DNA of 14,318 bases from Gammaproteobacteria bacterium (lineage in GTDB: Bacteria > Pseudomonadota > Gammaproteobacteria > Xanthomonadales > Marinicellaceae), in assembly GCA_030426065.1 (NCBI GenBank), contig JAUHZH010000011.1, positions 1 through 14,318 of the forward strand, in the 5' to 3' direction. The position numbers and the translations under genes were made by a program. The notes beneath the pieces are model-generated. The model was given only the letters and a program-made list of their open reading frames with translations. It did not search any database and was not told the origin of the DNA. Positions 14,112 to 14,318 of the stretch are shown in pieces (within the stretch, counting starts at the first letter, position 1; each line of letters opens with the position of its first letter).

Positions 14112-14318
14112 ATGTTGGGGATAAAACACATCAAATTTGATTCCATGTCTTATGTCATCCACTACAAAGGAGGCAAGGTCAAGAACGAAGGCAGGGGCTT
14201 GTCGTTTTTCTATTACGCGCCCAGCAGTTCCATAGTGGCCATTCCCTTGGGCAGCAACGGACTGCCTTTCATTTTCAATGAATCTACCCATGATTATCAA
14301 ACCGTCAGTATTCAGGGG
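14112..14318 (+). CDS. SPFH/band 7 domain protein, N-terminal part (cut by window end)
   Basis: The reading frame from ATG 14112 stays open for 69 codons to the window edge. It starts MLGIKHIKFDSMSYVIHYK and continues GRGLSFFYYAPSSSIVAIPL, then GLPFIFNESTHDYQTVSIQG, which fits my memory of the start of bacterial SPFH/band 7 (stomatin-prohibitin-like) proteins. These assemble on membranes and organise or protect membrane proteins. The ribosome binding region AGGAAAGAG lies upstream. There is no signal peptide or strong membrane span in the visible part, as expected for the short, mainly cytoplasmic branch with a hairpin-like membrane contact. Most of the gene is outside the window. Confidence 0.75.
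   Translation, partial: MLGIKHIKFDSMSYVIHYKGGKVKNEGRGLSFFYYAPSSSIVAIPLGSNGLPFIFNESTHDYQTVSIQG

Overview
The window looks like a chromosomal stretch of a marine-type gammaproteobacterium. This rests on the cysJIH operon layout, CysJ and CysI lengths close to the E. coli proteins, moderate GC content, and an ECF sigma factor coupled to a Ser/Thr kinase in the style of Xanthomonas and Marinicella relatives. The exact genus is a guess. I see no tRNA, rRNA, CRISPR array, insertion sequence or phage gene.

Left part (1-2572): the last 44 codons of an ECF-type sigma factor overlap, by ATGA, a membrane-anchored Ser/Thr protein kinase. The kinase's TPR-rich C-terminal half lies in another frame. The two halves can be joined only by a -1 shift inside a 55-base overlap, and that overlap holds two A6 runs, one of which forms the classic slippery heptamer A_AAA_AAG. 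This is the most interesting signal in the window. It could be programmed frameshifting, transcriptional slippage, termination-reinitiation, a real frameshift mutation or a sequencing error.

Next (2818-4920): a membrane-anchored AraC-type regulator on the minus strand is divergent from a DUF2306-type multi-pass membrane protein. A 10-bp palindrome lies between them. Then (5046-9249) comes a tight assimilatory sulfate-reduction operon, cysJ-cysI-cysH, with gaps of 2 bp and an ATGA overlap. CysH reduces PAPS to sulfite, and CysJI reduces sulfite to sulfide with NADPH.

Right part (9291-14318): on the minus strand an exported S41 peptidase is translationally coupled to a membrane-anchored protein with a Tim44-like domain. 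Divergent from them is a small protein of unknown family with ten cysteines. A strong bidirectional hairpin terminator separates it from a convergent lipoprotein gene, which has a good extended -10 promoter. Divergent from the lipoprotein gene is a secreted right-handed beta-helix protein, and the window ends inside an SPFH/band 7 protein gene.

No complete new multi-gene system is evident. The leads worth pursuing are the split sigma-kinase module, the cysteine-rich orphan, and the S41/Tim44-like pair.
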